A stretch of 61,391 nucleotides of DNA, from the NCBI RefSeq assembly GCF_000236165.1, contig NZ_CM001373.1, positions 52,441 through 113,831 on the forward strand. Reading direction: 5' to 3'. The notes beneath the pieces are model-generated. The model saw only the letters and a list, made by a program, of their open reading frames with translations, did no database searches and was not told the origin of the DNA. Positions within the stretch are counted from its first letter, which is position 1; the number at the start of each line of letters is the position of its first letter. The stretch is from Fluoribacter dumoffii NY 23. GTDB lineage: Bacteria; Pseudomonadota; Gammaproteobacteria; Legionellales; Legionellaceae. The position numbers and the translations under genes were made by a program. Below, one piece after another: positions 8,909 to 19,693 of the stretch.

Positions 8909-9667
8909 TTATTCAATATTTTCAAGACAGTTAGTTAAAAGGTGAGTTTTTCTAGTGTGGATATAGGCAAAAACCACGCCCCAGCTCATTTCCACTTTGG
9001 TGCGTCTTACCAGGGTAAAATACGGGGAAGGCAGGGTTTTGCTGATGGTAATAACCGTTTTAAGGTGAGGTAAGTTATCCAGCTTATCACATAATTTATG
9101 CCAGATAGGACCAAAAAAAGCAGTGGAATTAATAAAAACAAGAGTTGCTTCATCTAAATTGACCTCAAGAAAATCTCCTAAAATGAAATTAATTTTCCCG
9201 GCTTTATCTTGATAATTTTTTATTTTTGCCAGGTCTTTTGCTCGGGTACATGCATCCACGTAAAGTTCAGGGAATAATTCAACGCCGACACTTTTACGAA
9301 TAGGGAAAACCATACTGCATGCTAAAACTGCTTTCCCTATTCCTGAACCCAAATCATAGAATACTGTGTCTGCATCCGGGTTGGTTAGGGATAAGAGCGC
9401 GATAAAGGACATAAATTTAATTTCCCCATAGGCATATTCCATTGCATTATTTTTTTGGCGGGCATTGCGGGAAAGCTGAAAACCATCAGCATTTTTGTAA
9501 AGTAGGGAAAAGACCCGCGCATGCTCCTGCAAATTTAAGGATTTTTGCCAATGCTTCACTTGGGTTGGTTTGCTTTTAAATCTTAAGTGAACTAAAAAAG
9601 TTATAAGAAGAAGCAGCAAACAAAAAAAATAAGGGATTAAGTGGCTCAAAAGTAAGTCCTTATACAT
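8909..9667 (-). CDS. Membrane-anchored DOT1-like class I methyltransferase
   Basis: A 252-aa protein. Residues 8-28 form a single hydrophobic anchor. After a basic linker comes a methyltransferase core: YGEIKF (80-85), FYDLGSGIGKAVL (103-115, SAM motif I), GVELFPE (128-134) and LVFINSTAFFGP (177-188). The YGE...DLGSGxG...N-x-F-G pattern is how the DOT1/KMT4 lysine methyltransferase fold looks, though many bacterial enzymes of unknown substrate share it. A histone or host-protein target is only a speculation. No partner genes: it lies between ihfB and a divergent hypothetical operon. It could also be a cyclopropane- or protein-methylating enzyme of another class. Confidence 0.7.
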   Translation of the reverse strand: MYKDLLLSHLIPYFFCLLLLLITFLVHLRFKSKPTQVKHWQKSLNLQEHARVFSLLYKNADGFQLSRNARQKNNAMEYAYGEIKFMSFIALLSLTNPDADTVFYDLGSGIGKAVLACSMVFPIRKSVGVELFPELYVDACTRAKDLAKIKNYQDKAGKINFILGDFLEVNLDEATLVFINSTAFFGPIWHKLCDKLDNLPHLKTVITISKTLPSPYFTLVRRTKVEMSWGVVFAYIHTRKTHLLTNCLENIE

Positions 9668-9869
9668 AATTCCTGTTTTATTGCAGGATAATAGAGTAAA
9701 ATTTTTGCACGTAGTATAGAATTAATAATACTAATGTTTATTTTATTCCTGTAGGTTTGATTTTTAAAAATAACAGTAACTGTAAATTATACCTCATGGT
9801 TTTTATAGTTAATATTTCCTTAATCTTCATTCATTAGAATGGAGTTATGTTGGGGTGTGGGAGAGCATT

Positions 9870-10400
9870 ATGGCAGGTTTTTTTAGTAATAAAGCTTTTG
9901 TGCATCATGAGCCTAAGCCTCGGGCAGAATACAGTTTTATCAATGTTGGAACAGAACAATTCCATGCTGTTGCTGTGGCGCTTATCGATTCATTACAAAA
10001 CACTTCCCAACGCGGCAATGAGACTACTTTGAAAAAAATTCTGGAACGGTTTTATCAACATTTCCCAAAATATATAAGTAACCAACCTTATTTAACTCTT
10101 CCAGAGCGGATGGGGATGTTGCTCAACAGCTCCCGTAAATCAGAATTAGTAGAGTGTATGGCTTATGTATTACGTCAGTTGGCGGTAGATGAATTGTATA
10201 CTCATCCCTTAATGTATCGAGATGTATTTGCTGGGCTAAGTGCTGAAACTCCAAAAAGTTATTTGCGTGATCCCACAGTGAAGCTTCCTGCAAGTGCTTT
10301 AAATGCCTTAGCTCACAACTTGGGGATTAATATTACCTTATCCTTTAAAGAACTTGGGAAGGAACTGAGAAAAAAAGAAGTATATGATGGAGAAGCATAA
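9870..10400 (+). CDS. Hypothetical protein, first gene of a two-gene operon
   Basis: A 176-aa protein that I do not recognise. It has no signal peptide or membrane helix. It is mainly alpha-helical by appearance, with a central stretch (about 55-115) containing LPERMGMLLNSSRKSELVECMAYVLRQLAVDE and a C-terminal LNALAHNLGINITLSFKELGKELRKKEVYDGEA. A GTG at 9855 is in frame, but GGGAG at 9859-9863 places the start at ATG 9870. Its stop overlaps the start of the next gene (TAATG). The size, solubility and coupling suggest two subunits of one complex or a protein and its chaperone; this is inference. Confidence 0.75.
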   Translation: MAGFFSNKAFVHHEPKPRAEYSFINVGTEQFHAVAVALIDSLQNTSQRGNETTLKKILERFYQHFPKYISNQPYLTLPERMGMLLNSSRKSELVECMAYVLRQLAVDELYTHPLMYRDVFAGLSAETPKSYLRDPTVKLPASALNALAHNLGINITLSFKELGKELRKKEVYDGEA

Positions 10401-10897
10401 TGTCTAATAAGATAAATTTAGTAATTCAAGTTCAAGGGGAAAACTATTTCCCTGCAGTGAAACAAAAAGCAGACTTTGCCTATGTGGGTCAATTAGCCAT
10501 TAATGCACCGAAACCTGTGGAAAATACAAAAGAACAAAGAGAAAGTTTAAGCGATATTATCAATCTCATTGCAGAGGATAATAAACAGCTCCTGCAATCT
10601 TATGAGCAATGGCGCAAGACCATTTTAAGCATGGTCGTTGCAGGTGAGTTAAGCCGCGAACAATTAATGGATCTCTATATTACTTTTTACCCAGTACAAT
10701 CCAACGCTACAGTTTCCTTATCTACCCTTGAGCAGGCTAAAGGAAATTCTGTTATTGCTGATGTCCCCCAGGAACGCGAACAACAAACTATTGAGCTGTT
10801 GGCCAATGCTTTGGCTGGCTGGATTAGCACAAAGCAAATTGAGCCAGATACCTTATTTGATCAAATTGAACGACAATCTACTATTTCATTGAGATAA
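10400..10897 (+). CDS. Hypothetical protein, second gene of a two-gene operon
   Basis: A 165-aa soluble protein that I do not recognise. It starts MSNKINLVIQVQGE, a likely beta strand, has a helical middle (SLSDIINLIAEDNKQLLQSYEQW) and a C-terminal helix ending in ERQSTISLR. The ATG shares one base with the upstream stop codon, so it is translated by re-initiation and in a fixed ratio with its partner. No enzyme motif, membrane segment or signal is visible. Confidence 0.75.
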   Translation: MSNKINLVIQVQGENYFPAVKQKADFAYVGQLAINAPKPVENTKEQRESLSDIINLIAEDNKQLLQSYEQWRKTILSMVVAGELSREQLMDLYITFYPVQSNATVSLSTLEQAKGNSVIADVPQEREQQTIELLANALAGWISTKQIEPDTLFDQIERQSTISLR

Positions 10898-10963
10898 ACG
10901 ACTTACAGGCAGTGAAGCAGAGGCAGGTTTTAAACAAAATTCCTTGTCTGCTTCACGGTGAGT

Positions 10964-11914
10964 TTATAAAAAGCCCTGCTCTTTCATCCATTGGTCTGTA
11001 GGGAATTTAGACATATAATTTCGAATGGAGTCAGGTAAAATGACCAGACATTTTTCCCCTTTGCCTAAAGTTCGTGCTGCTTGCAGTGCGGCCCACATTG
11101 CAGCTCCGGAAGACCCTCCAACCAGCAATCCTTCTTCACGAATCAAATCCCTTGCCGTGTGAAACGAATTGTGATCATTTGTTTTAATGTATTTATCAAT
11201 TAAACGGTTGTCTAAAACATTTGGAAAAAAATCATAGCCTATTCCCTCTACTGCATAGGATTTGATTTCAGTTCCGCCGCCCAAAATGGAGCCCTCGGGA
11301 TCAGCGCCAATAATTTTAATCTCCGGGTTATATTCCTTAAGGCGCTTGGCGATTCCTGAAATCGTGCCGCCTGTACCAACCCCAGCAACCACCATATGCA
11401 AGTTTTTGCCGAAATCCTCAATAATTTCCCGGGCTGTGCCATGATAATGGGCGTTCGGATTATTCGGATTGGAATATTGATCAAGAATGTAGGAGTTGGG
11501 GATTTCTGCGTTCAGTCTTTTAGCCAGGGAGATATGGCTTTCAGGGGCATCATAAGCTGCTTCCGTCGGGGTGCGGTAAATCTTTGCTCCCAATCGCTCA
11601 AGTACTGATTGTTTTTCCTGGCTCATTTTTTCAGGCATGGTAATAATAACCTTGTAACCTAACACGGCACCTGCCAAGGCAATACCGATTCCTGTATTTC
11701 CGGAAGTAGGCTCAATCAGGGTATAACCTGGTTTGATATGCCCGTCACGCTCTGCATTAACTACCATTTCATACCCAATACGATCTTTAACAGATCCACC
11801 TGGATTTAAAAATTCACATTTTGCATACAGTTCACAATCGAGCTCACGGCCAAGGCGATTAATTTTAACTACTGGGGTGTTTCCGATGGCGGCAAGTATA
11901 TTGGGATAAATCAT
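10964..11914 (-). CDS. PLP-dependent cystathionine beta-synthase / cysteine synthase family
   Basis: A 316-aa fold-type II PLP enzyme. PLP lysine K43 lies in [10 protein letters not shown], the substrate loop is PTSGNTGIG (70-77) and the phosphate loop VGTGGTISG (179-187). Several stretches resemble the catalytic core of eukaryotic cystathionine beta-synthase rather than bacterial Cys[36 protein letters not shown], and [14 protein letters not shown] near the end. The C-terminal Bateman domains and N-terminal haem domain of the human enzyme are absent. It condenses serine (or O-acetylserine) with homocysteine or sulfide; which one cannot be settled here. I recall reports of an L. pneumophila homologue acting as a secreted effector. 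Confidence 0.88.
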   Translation of the reverse strand: MIYPNILAAIGNTPVVKINRLGRELDCELYAKCEFLNPGGSVKDRIGYEMVVNAERDGHIKPGYTLIEPTSGNTGIGIALAGAVLGYKVIITMPEKMSQEKQSVLERLGAKIYRTPTEAAYDAPESHISLAKRLNAEIPNSYILDQYSNPNNPNAHYHGTAREIIEDFGKNLHMVVAGVGTGGTISGIAKRLKEYNPEIKIIGADPEGSILGGGTEIKSYAVEGIGYDFFPNVLDNRLIDKYIKTNDHNSFHTARDLIREEGLLVGGSSGAAMWAALQAARTLGKGEKCLVILPDSIRNYMSKFPTDQWMKEQGFL

Positions 11915-12054
11915 ATCTAGTCCTTTATTGAAGAATGGGTCGATTGATTATAGGGTTTTTAGGCAAAAAAAAGAATCTTCTAAAAATTAGGGTGGTGATT
12001 TTAAAGTTTTTAATTTATATTTAATTTTTGAACCAAAAAAGCAGGGAGCAAACG

Positions 12055-12303
12055 ATGATAAATTTAAAATTAATAAAATGGGGTTTTGGGCTTGTTTTAA
12101 CTTTGGGCTTGTGTGCATGCATGGATATGCAGCGCTCCGAACATGCAGATGTTCAATCTTATGAGAAAATGAATACCCAGCAGCAACAACATACGGTCAA
12201 TAAAGCTAAAGCGCAAAAAACCTATGCCTCAAAAGATCCTACGCAAAAAGCCACTCCTGGCCCTAAAAGAAACGCTGCGCCACAAATTCCAGTTATTCAA
12301 TAA
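12055..12303 (+). CDS. Small putative lipoprotein
   Basis: 82 aa. A hydrophobic N-terminus (LIKWGFGLVLTLGL) runs into LCAC, a plausible lipobox with lipidated Cys, though Cys at -2 is unusual. The mature part is hydrophilic, rich in Gln, Lys and His, and ends PQIPVIQ, so it is probably disordered. The frame is open to TTG 12028, but GGGAG at 12043-12047 fixes ATG 12055. Function unknown. Confidence 0.65.
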   Translation: MINLKLIKWGFGLVLTLGLCACMDMQRSEHADVQSYEKMNTQQQQHTVNKAKAQKTYASKDPTQKATPGPKRNAAPQIPVIQ

Positions 12304-12344
12304 TTTTTAGACAAGCTCGTTTTCTATAGAAGTGGAAGGCGAAG

Positions 12345-12388
12345 TAACTTCATGGAAGTTAAGGGAGTTGGACCTTAAAAGGTCCAAC
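12345..12388. terminator. Two hairpins between convergent genes
   Basis: A TAACTTC / GAAGTTA stem with a three-base loop (12345-12361) and a GTTGGACC / GGTCCAAC stem with a six-base loop (12367-12388) lie between the lipoprotein gene on the plus strand and a small gene on the minus strand. They could end transcription from both sides, though neither has a long T run. Confidence 0.55.
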
Positions 12389-12397
12389 TTGATGTGT

Positions 12398-12637
12398 TTA
12401 CCATTTTGCCGGAGTATGAGACTCACTTCTGTCGTTTTGCACTCCTGCTTCCATTTCCATTGCTTCCAGTCCATCTCGAACCATTTCATTTTTTACAAAG
12501 TTTCTGGAACCTCGATCACCAAAGAAGCTCATTTTCTTCTTGCAATCTTTTTCTTTGCCTTGATGAGATGTGCGGGCATTTTTTTCATTAAATAATGCAG
12601 GTGTTGGGACTGTATTTCTTATTCTTTTTTCATTCAT
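12398..12637 (-). CDS. Small charged hypothetical protein
   Basis: 79 aa, very rich in Lys, Arg, Glu and Asn (MNEKRIRNTVPTPALFNEKN...ESHTPAKW). AAGG lies seven bases before the ATG, and the frame fills a gap between two hairpins, which supports a real gene. It has no hydrophobic segment. Its composition resembles Legionella small hypothetical proteins; no homologue is recognised. The remaining sequence up to fumC (12638-12829) shows only an inverted repeat CATGTTCC / GGAACATG at 12733-12760. Confidence 0.5.
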   Translation of the reverse strand: MNEKRIRNTVPTPALFNEKNARTSHQGKEKDCKKKMSFFGDRGSRNFVKNEMVRDGLEAMEMEAGVQNDRSESHTPAKW

Positions 12638-12829
12638 GACTGAACCTTAGCTTTTTATAAAGTTTTTCCTTCCAATACTTTAAGAAGCAAAGTCCATTTT
12701 TACTTCGGACAAGTTAAATTGTTTTGCCAGGACATGTTCCCCTTTTTTAATAGGAACATGCCTTTCAAATTAACCGGGGGCAAACTATGCAATAAATCGG
12801 CATCGTTTTTCAAGTTTTTTTCTTATGAT

Positions 12830-14221
12830 TTACTTTGGTGCAATCATTTCCTCAGGTCTAACTAATTCAGCAAAGCGTTCTGCTGTTAAAATTCCGAGCT
12901 TTACTGCTGCCTCTTGAAGGGAGGAGTTATCCTGATGTGCCGTTTTCGCTATTTTCGCTGCTTTGTCATAGCCTATATGTTGATTGAGGGCAGTAACAAG
13001 CATTAAAGAATGATGCAAGTAATAATCAATAACCTTATGATTGGCTTCGATTCCCTCAGCACAAAACTCCTGGAAGGAATGGCAGGTATCAGCCAATAAA
13101 TTGAGGGAATGAAGTACGTTAAAAATAATCACGGGTTTAAACACATTCAACTCAAAATTACCCTGGCTGTCGGCTATACCTACAGTCGCATCATTTCCCA
13201 GTACTTGGGCACAAACCATGGTCATGGCTTCGGATTGGGTAGGATTAACTTTTCCTGGCATGATTGAAGACCCTGGTTCATTTTCCGGAATGATTAGTTC
13301 CCCGATCCCGCAGCGGGGGCCAGAGGCTAGCCAGCGGATATCATTTGCAATTTTCATTAAGGCACAAGCCAAAGTTTTCATTGCACCGTGCGCGTTCACA
13401 AGGGCTTCATGTGATGCCAGAGCCGCAAATTTATTAGGTGCAGTTACAAACGGCAACTTGGTTATTTTAGCAATATGCTCCGCTACTTTGGTTGCAAACT
13501 GGGGATGGGTATTTAAACCGGTTCCAACCGCAGTTCCTCCTGCAGCTAACTCATAAAGCTCGGGTAATACTCCTTCCAGCCGTTGCAGGCAGGCATCCAG
13601 TTGCGCGACATAACCTGAAAACTCCTGTCCTAAGGTGATTGGCACCGCATCTTGCAAATGAGTACGGCCAATTTTAACTATGTCCTTGAAAGCCGCCATT
13701 TTAACGGCAAAGGCATCACGTAAATTTTTTACAGCAGGAATAAGCTTCTGATTAAGAGCTATTGCTGCAGCAATATGCATAGCGGTTGGAAAGGTATCAT
13801 TTGAAGACTGGGACATATTCACATGATCGTTGGGGTGAACAGGTGATTTACTACCCATCGTTCCACCTGCCAGTTCAATTGCGCGGTTCGAAATGACTTC
13901 ATTGGCATTCATATTGGACTGCGTACCGCTTCCTGTTTGCCATACATGCAAAGGAAAATGCTCATCCAGTAACCCTTTACTGACTTCCTCGGCTGCCTGG
14001 ATAATTAAATCGGCTTTATCTTTGGGTAGCTTGCCCAAATCCAGGTTTGTAAGGGCGGCAGCTTTTTTTAAAATACCAAAAGCGTGCGTCACTTCACGTG
14101 GCATAATGTCATTGCCTATATTAAAGTGGTGTAATGATCGTTCGGTCTGGGCGCCCCAATACTTGTCGGCAGGAACAGCAATTTCACCCATGCTGTCAGA
14201 TTCTATGCGTGTTTTGCTCAT
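12830..14221 (-). CDS. fumC: Class II fumarate hydratase
   Basis: A 463-aa protein of normal length, with the superfamily signature [13 protein letters not shown] (catalytic Ser loop), [14 protein letters not shown] and [20 protein letters not shown] (catalytic His region). It interconverts fumarate and malate in the TCA cycle as a soluble, iron-free tetramer. AAGGA before ATG 14221 supports the start. It is monocistronic. Confidence 0.97.
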   Translation of the reverse strand: MSKTRIESDSMGEIAVPADKYWGAQTERSLHHFNIGNDIMPREVTHAFGILKKAAALTNLDLGKLPKDKADLIIQAAEEVSKGLLDEHFPLHVWQTGSGTQSNMNANEVISNRAIELAGGTMGSKSPVHPNDHVNMSQSSNDTFPTAMHIAAAIALNQKLIPAVKNLRDAFAVKMAAFKDIVKIGRTHLQDAVPITLGQEFSGYVAQLDACLQRLEGVLPELYELAAGGTAVGTGLNTHPQFATKVAEHIAKITKLPFVTAPNKFAALASHEALVNAHGAMKTLACALMKIANDIRWLASGPRCGIGELIIPENEPGSSIMPGKVNPTQSEAMTMVCAQVLGNDATVGIADSQGNFELNVFKPVIIFNVLHSLNLLADTCHSFQEFCAEGIEANHKVIDYYLHHSLMLVTALNQHIGYDKAAKIAKTAHQDNSSLQEAAVKLGILTAERFAELVRPEEMIAPK

Positions 14222-14320
14222 AATTTTTAATTTCCTTACAGCGTTTTTATTGAAATAAAAATTCTATCACATAGGGCAAAAATAAGTAATTTTTGTTATA
14301 GTGATGTCAATTTGAGAAAT

Positions 14321-14393
14321 GTAGCCTGGGGCGGCGAAGCGGAACCCCGGGATTCCCATGTAATTTGTTGCCCCCCTCCTGCATCCAGGCTAC
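14321..14393. repeat. GTAGCC-ended palindromic element
   Basis: A 73-bp element bounded by perfect 9-bp terminal inverted repeats GTAGCCTGG / CCAGGCTAC, with an inner CGAAGCGGAACCCCGGG stretch like the short palindromic elements common in gamma-proteobacteria. It lies 18 bases before the rsmE start, so it would be in the rsmE leader. A related element is at 53571-53669, and decayed copies are suggested near 17137, 19606 and 24454. Confidence 0.65.
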
Positions 14394-14411
14394 GCAAAAG
14401 AGCTAAAGCAC

Positions 14412-15140
14412 ATGAGAGCCGTACGTATTTATCAACCTGGAAATTTTTATACAGACCAGCTTGTGGAATTGTCTCCCGAAGCCAGTCAGCACGTTGGAGT
14501 GGTTCTGCGCATGCAGGCAGGTGAGAAGATTACGTTATTTTGCGGCGATAACCGCGAATTTGATGCAACCATAGAGGCGGTGAAAAAAAAGCAGGTTACT
14601 GTAATTATCGGCTCTATAAAAGAGGTAAGCCGTGAGTCTCCCTTAACCATCCACCTGGCACAAGCCATCTCCAAGGGTGAGCGCATGGAGTTTGTGATGC
14701 AAAAAGCAGTTGAATTGGGGGTCGCGAGCATTACTCCTGTTATAACAGAGCGTTGCGTTGTTAAATTAGATAAGGAGCGCCTCGCAAAAAAGCTTCATCA
14801 ATGGCAGGCAATCGTCATTGCCGCGTGCGAACAATCAGGGCGTAATCAAGTACCAATGGTAAACCCGCCTGTTACTTTGGATGCATACAGCCGCAAAGCT
14901 CAAGAGGGGTTAAAATTGATTTTGCATCCAGGTGGGGAGAAAAATTGGCGGGATTATTTAATTGAAGCTTCTGCGATTGCTTTGCTTATTGGTCCGGAAG
15001 GGGGTTTAAGTAACCAGGAAGTACAATTTGCTTGCGAGCATGGCTTTCAACCTTTATCTCTAGGTCCAAGAATATTACGTACAGAAACTGCCGCAATTAC
15101 GGCATTGAGTGTATTGCAAGCAGTAGGTGGTGATCTATAA
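14412..15140 (+). CDS. rsmE: 16S rRNA (uracil-1498-N3)-methyltransferase
   Basis: A 242-aa SPOUT-fold methyltransferase. An N-terminal PUA-like part (to about 70) is followed by ISKGERMEFVMQKAVELGVASITPVITERCVV, IAACEQSGRNQVP, and the C-terminal knot LLIGPEGGLSNQEV / SLGPRILRTETAAITALS. It methylates N3 of U1498 in 16S rRNA. No good ribosome site precedes ATG 14412 because the palindromic element fills the leader; translation may therefore be weak or structured. I recall the L. pneumophila homologue being listed among Dot/Icm substrates. Confidence 0.95.
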   Translation: MRAVRIYQPGNFYTDQLVELSPEASQHVGVVLRMQAGEKITLFCGDNREFDATIEAVKKKQVTVIIGSIKEVSRESPLTIHLAQAISKGERMEFVMQKAVELGVASITPVITERCVVKLDKERLAKKLHQWQAIVIAACEQSGRNQVPMVNPPVTLDAYSRKAQEGLKLILHPGGEKNWRDYLIEASAIALLIGPEGGLSNQEVQFACEHGFQPLSLGPRILRTETAAITALSVLQAVGGDL

Positions 15141-15349
15141 TAATACTTGTAGTTAGTTTCTCTCAATGCGAAAATCTGGGTTCAATGGATTTATGTGCAG
15201 GGCGAATGAAAATTTTTGAAAAACATTTGCTAGGATGAGGTGCCTGATCTCCCGGTTATTTTTCATTCAAACTATTGCCAAATGACATCAATTCTTAATG
15301 TACAATGAGTTTGGCGGGTAATTAATTTTAAAACAACAGAGGTTAACTC

Positions 15350-15676
15350 ATGAGTGATCTTATTAAAACAATATCAGATGCAAGTTTTGAGCAGGATGTA
15401 ATCCAGGCAAACAAACCTGTTTTAGTTGATTTTTGGGCCGAATGGTGTGGTCCATGCCGCGCATTAACCCCTATATTGGAAGAAGTAGCGGCTACTCACG
15501 GTGAGCAGGTAACTTTCGCCAAGATTAACATTGATGAGCACCCTCAAACTCCTGCAAAATTCGGTGTAATGAGTATTCCTACATTAATTTTATTTAAAAA
15601 CGGTCAGGTTGAAGCAGTTAAAATGGGTTTGCTTTCAAAATCTCAATTAAGTGCTTTTGTTGAGAGCCACATTTAA
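15350..15676 (+). CDS. trxA: Thioredoxin
   Basis: A 108-aa thioredoxin with active site WAEWCGPCR, buried Asp in LVDFWAEW, cis-Pro in SIPTLILFKNG and a GLLSKSQL C-terminal region. It reduces protein disulfides in the cytoplasm. AGAGG before ATG 15350. It sits directly upstream of rho, the order known in other gamma-proteobacteria. Confidence 0.97.
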   Translation: MSDLIKTISDASFEQDVIQANKPVLVDFWAEWCGPCRALTPILEEVAATHGEQVTFAKINIDEHPQTPAKFGVMSIPTLILFKNGQVEAVKMGLLSKSQLSAFVESHI

Positions 15677-15739
15677 TTTTTTATTTTTCTAAATAAAAAT
15701 TGTTGTATCTTTTAGTAAAGCTGTGATAGCCTGTTGCAA

Positions 15740-15768
15740 TATGTGATATACTTTGAATATATCACATA
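15740..15768 (+). promoter_or_regulatory. Long hairpin in the rho leader
   Basis: A perfect 11-bp inverted repeat TATGTGATATA / TATATCACATA with a seven-base loop, about 90 bases before rho. A smaller GCAGC / GCTGC hairpin follows. The half-sites resemble CRP half-sites, but the spacing is wrong for CRP. It could be a terminator for trxA or part of the autoregulated rho leader. Confidence 0.45.
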
Positions 15769-15855
15769 GGCAGCAGAATCCTTAGCTGCTATTCTTGAAA
15801 TAATATTTTTCCCGGATACCCAATTCGAAATTAATCAACCAATCAAGTGAGAAGT

Positions 15856-17118
<1,263 letters not shown>

Positions 17119-17136
17119 TACCTGCATAAAATGTAT

Positions 17137-17166
17137 CCCGGGTGGAGGCTTCAAGCCACACCCGGG
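17137..17166 (+). terminator. Hairpin after rho
   Basis: A CCCGGGTG / CACCCGGG stem with an inner GGCTT / AAGCC stem. It is GC-rich without a T tract, followed at 17185 by CACCCAGGTTAC, which resembles the end of the GTAGCC elements, so it may be a decayed repeat acting as a terminator or leader. Confidence 0.5.
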
Positions 17167-17211
17167 GTGTCACGTTCTCTTTCACCCAGGTTACTCTAGG
17201 GGATTTTATTA

Positions 17212-18681
17212 ATGAAATACTCTGATTTGAGAGATTTTATTGCACAACTGGAATCACGTAATTTATTAAAACGCATAACCTATCCGGTGTCTCCCTATCT
17301 TGAAATGACAACCGTCAGTGACCGAGTACTGCGCTCTGGTGGACCGGCCCTTCTCTTTACGAATACCCCCAATCATCAAATGCCAGTGCTGACCAATTTA
17401 TTTGGCACTGTCGAACGCGTGGCCATGGGTATGGGTGAAGACAGCATCACTGCCTTAAGGGAAATAGGTAAATTATTAGCTGCCTTAAAAGAGCCTGATC
17501 CTCCCAAAGGATTTAAAGATGCTTTTAATAAACTCCCCTTGCTAAAACAGGCTTTAAACATGGCCCCCAAGTATGTGAGCGGGGCAGAATGCCAACACCA
17601 CGTATGGGAAAAAGACGAAGTTGACTTGACCACTTTGCCTATTCAAACCTGCTGGCCCAAAGATGCGGCTCCTTTAATTACCTGGGGGCTGGTCACTACC
17701 AAAGGGCCTTATCAAACGCGGGAAAATATGGGAATATACCGTCAACAATTGTTAAATAAAAATCAATTGATTATGCGGTGGTTATCCCATCGGGGCGGAG
17801 CACTGGATTATCAGGCATGGCAAAAAGCTTATCCTGGCGAACGCTTTCCTGTGGCAGTGACGCTTGGAGCTGATCCGGCAACGATACTTGCCGCTGTAAC
17901 CCCTGTCCCTGATACTTTGTCGGAGTATGCCTTTGCAGGATTATTACGGGGCCAACGTACCCGTCTAACGCAGTGCATCGGAAATGAGTTACACGTCCCT
18001 GCGAGCGCAGAAATTATTTTGGAAGGCTACCTTGAACCCGGGGTTGAGGCACCTGAAGGACCTTATGGGGATCACACGGGTTATTACAATGAAGTACAGT
18101 CCTTCCCTGTGTTTACTGTGGAACGCATGACTCACAGAGATAATCCCATTTACCATAGTACCTATACAGGTCGGCCACCGGATGAGCCCGCGATTTTAGG
18201 GGTTGCTTTAAATGAAGTATTTATTCCCTTGTTGCAAAAACAGTTTCCGGAGATTGTTGATTTTTATTTGCCGCCCGAAGGATGCTCTTATCGCTTAGCA
18301 GTCGTTACCATGAAGAAACAGTATCCTGGACACGCGAAACGAATTATGATGGCCGTTTGGTCTTTCTTAAGACAATTTATGTATACCAAATTTGTAATCG
18401 TATGTGACGATGACATTGATGCCCGTAATTGGCAGGATGTGATTTGGGCGATGACCACACGTATGGATCCCGCACGAGATACTGTGATGATGGAAAATAC
18501 TCCGATTGATTATCTGGATTTTGCCTCTCCTGTTTCCGGTCTTGGTTCAAAAATAGGAATGGATGCAACGAATAAGTGGCCGGGTGAGACGCAAAGGGAA
18601 TGGGGGGAGCCCATTGTCATGGATGAAGAGATTTTGAAAAAAGTTGATGGTTATTGGTCTTCTTTGGGGTTAGATGAATGA
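17212..18681 (+). CDS. ubiD: 4-hydroxy-3-polyprenylbenzoate decarboxylase
   Basis: A 489-aa UbiD-family prenylated-FMN decarboxylase close in length to E. coli UbiD. Recognisable parts are [36 protein letters not shown] (with the conserved Glu/Arg/Glu active-site region), [13 protein letters not shown] and the C-terminal DATNKWPGE. It removes the carboxylate in ubiquinone synthesis. It needs prenyl-FMN from UbiX, which is not in the window. The stop overlaps the start of the flavin reductase gene (ATGA), the same pairing as ubiD-fre in E. coli. Confidence 0.96.
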   Translation: MKYSDLRDFIAQLESRNLLKRITYPVSPYLEMTTVSDRVLRSGGPALLFTNTPNHQMPVLTNLFGTVERVAMGMGEDSITALREIGKLLAALKEPDPPKGFKDAFNKLPLLKQALNMAPKYVSGAECQHHVWEKDEVDLTTLPIQTCWPKDAAPLITWGLVTTKGPYQTRENMGIYRQQLLNKNQLIMRWLSHRGGALDYQAWQKAYPGERFPVAVTLGADPATILAAVTPVPDTLSEYAFAGLLRGQRTRLTQCIGNELHVPASAEIILEGYLEPGVEAPEGPYGDHTGYYNEVQSFPVFTVERMTHRDNPIYHSTYTGRPPDEPAILGVALNEVFIPLLQKQFPEIVDFYLPPEGCSYRLAVVTMKKQYPGHAKRIMMAVWSFLRQFMYTKFVIVCDDDIDARNWQDVIWAMTTRMDPARDTVMMENTPIDYLDFASPVSGLGSKIGMDATNKWPGETQREWGEPIVMDEEILKKVDGYWSSLGLDE

Positions 18682-19373
18682 AGGAAAAAACGATCAAAGC
18701 GCTTGTAGAAGATATTTCACCGTTAACAGACACTATCATGCGTTTGGTTTTAACACCGGAAAAATACGTGGATTATCAAGCAGGACAATACCTGCAAGTT
18801 CTGTTTGATGGAGAAGCGTTTAGCTATTCTATTGCCAATGCCCCCTTAGGCTCTCATAAGTACGAACTGCATATTCGTCACAGTTTGGATAATCCCTACA
18901 CGCAGCGATTATTTGCTTATATTAAACAACATGGATCGGTAAATCTTCGTTTGCCGTTTGGGACGTGTTCTATTGAGCATTTATATCCTCATCGTCCTAT
19001 CCTGTTCATTGCAGGTGGTACTGGATTTGCACCTGTAAAAGCTATGATTGAGCAGTTATTATCTACTTCAGACACCCGCCCATTTGAGCTATTTTGGGGA
19101 GCTCGTTTACAAAACGATTTATATATGGATGAAAAAGTAAGGAATTGGCAAACTCATGTGAGCCGCTTTAACTATTTTTCTTCTGTATCAGAAGACAATG
19201 GCGTGCCATTGGTTTCTCATGTACTTACCAAACACCCGCATGATCTTGGGGACTGGCAGATAGTGATCAGCGGGCCTTTTGATATGGTCTACAGTACCCG
19301 TGATGCATTAGTGGCTCAGGGAGTGACTAGGGCTCATTTATTTTCAGATGCATTTAGTTTTGAAGCCAAATAA
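18678..19373 (+). CDS. fre: NAD(P)H-flavin reductase
   Basis: A 231-aa ferredoxin-reductase-type oxidoreductase. The FAD/flavin-binding barrel has FSYSIANAP (RxYS-like motif); the NAD-binding domain has [20 protein letters not shown] and ISGPFDMV near the end. No iron-sulfur motif, as in Fre/LuxG. It supplies reduced flavin; being coupled to ubiD by an ATGA overlap suggests supply of FMNH2 for prenyl-FMN-dependent decarboxylation, an inference from gene order. Confidence 0.93.
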   Translation: MKEKTIKALVEDISPLTDTIMRLVLTPEKYVDYQAGQYLQVLFDGEAFSYSIANAPLGSHKYELHIRHSLDNPYTQRLFAYIKQHGSVNLRLPFGTCSIEHLYPHRPILFIAGGTGFAPVKAMIEQLLSTSDTRPFELFWGARLQNDLYMDEKVRNWQTHVSRFNYFSSVSEDNGVPLVSHVLTKHPHDLGDWQIVISGPFDMVYSTRDALVAQGVTRAHLFSDAFSFEAK

Positions 19374-19384
19374 GGAAGCATGCT

Positions 19385-19579
19385 ATGGAGACTTTATATC
19401 AAATTCTGGGGCTTATTGGCGCCGGATTGATTCTTTTTATTTTATATCGGGCAATAAAAGGAAATCCTGAGCAATTTAGTAGAGAGAATTTAAATAAAAG
19501 TTTTTTCTCTATGGGCGTTCTAGCGATTATTTTAATTGGTTTTATTGCGCTATTAATTTTAATTTTAAGAAATACCTAA
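19385..19579 (+). CDS. Small two-helix membrane protein
   Basis: 64 aa with two membrane helices (about 5-23 and 41-62) and a polar loop KGNPEQFSRENLNKSF between them. It follows fre by 11 bases with AAGGAAG upstream, so it is likely the last gene of the ubiD-fre operon. Function unknown. The next 110 bases hold only a decayed inverted repeat (CACCCAAGCTA / TAGCCTGGGTG at 19606-19650). Confidence 0.7.
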   Translation: METLYQILGLIGAGLILFILYRAIKGNPEQFSRENLNKSFFSMGVLAIILIGFIALLILILRNT

Positions 19580-19693
19580 GAACAGCCTGACGTACTCTCA
19601 TGCTTCACCCAAGCTAAAAGGGGATATTGATTTGGCTCCTAGCCTGGGTGTGATTTAGGGTCGACTCTATAAATAGTGTTGCCCATTTAATGT

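Noticed and set aside
9870..10897. LvgA or other Dot/Icm chaperone identity for the two-gene operon
   Set aside because: The size and context were suggestive at first, but no sequence feature I can name supports it.
15742..15766. CRP-like TGTGA...TCACA site before rho
   Set aside because: Half-sites are 15 bases apart rather than six, so it is better read as a hairpin.
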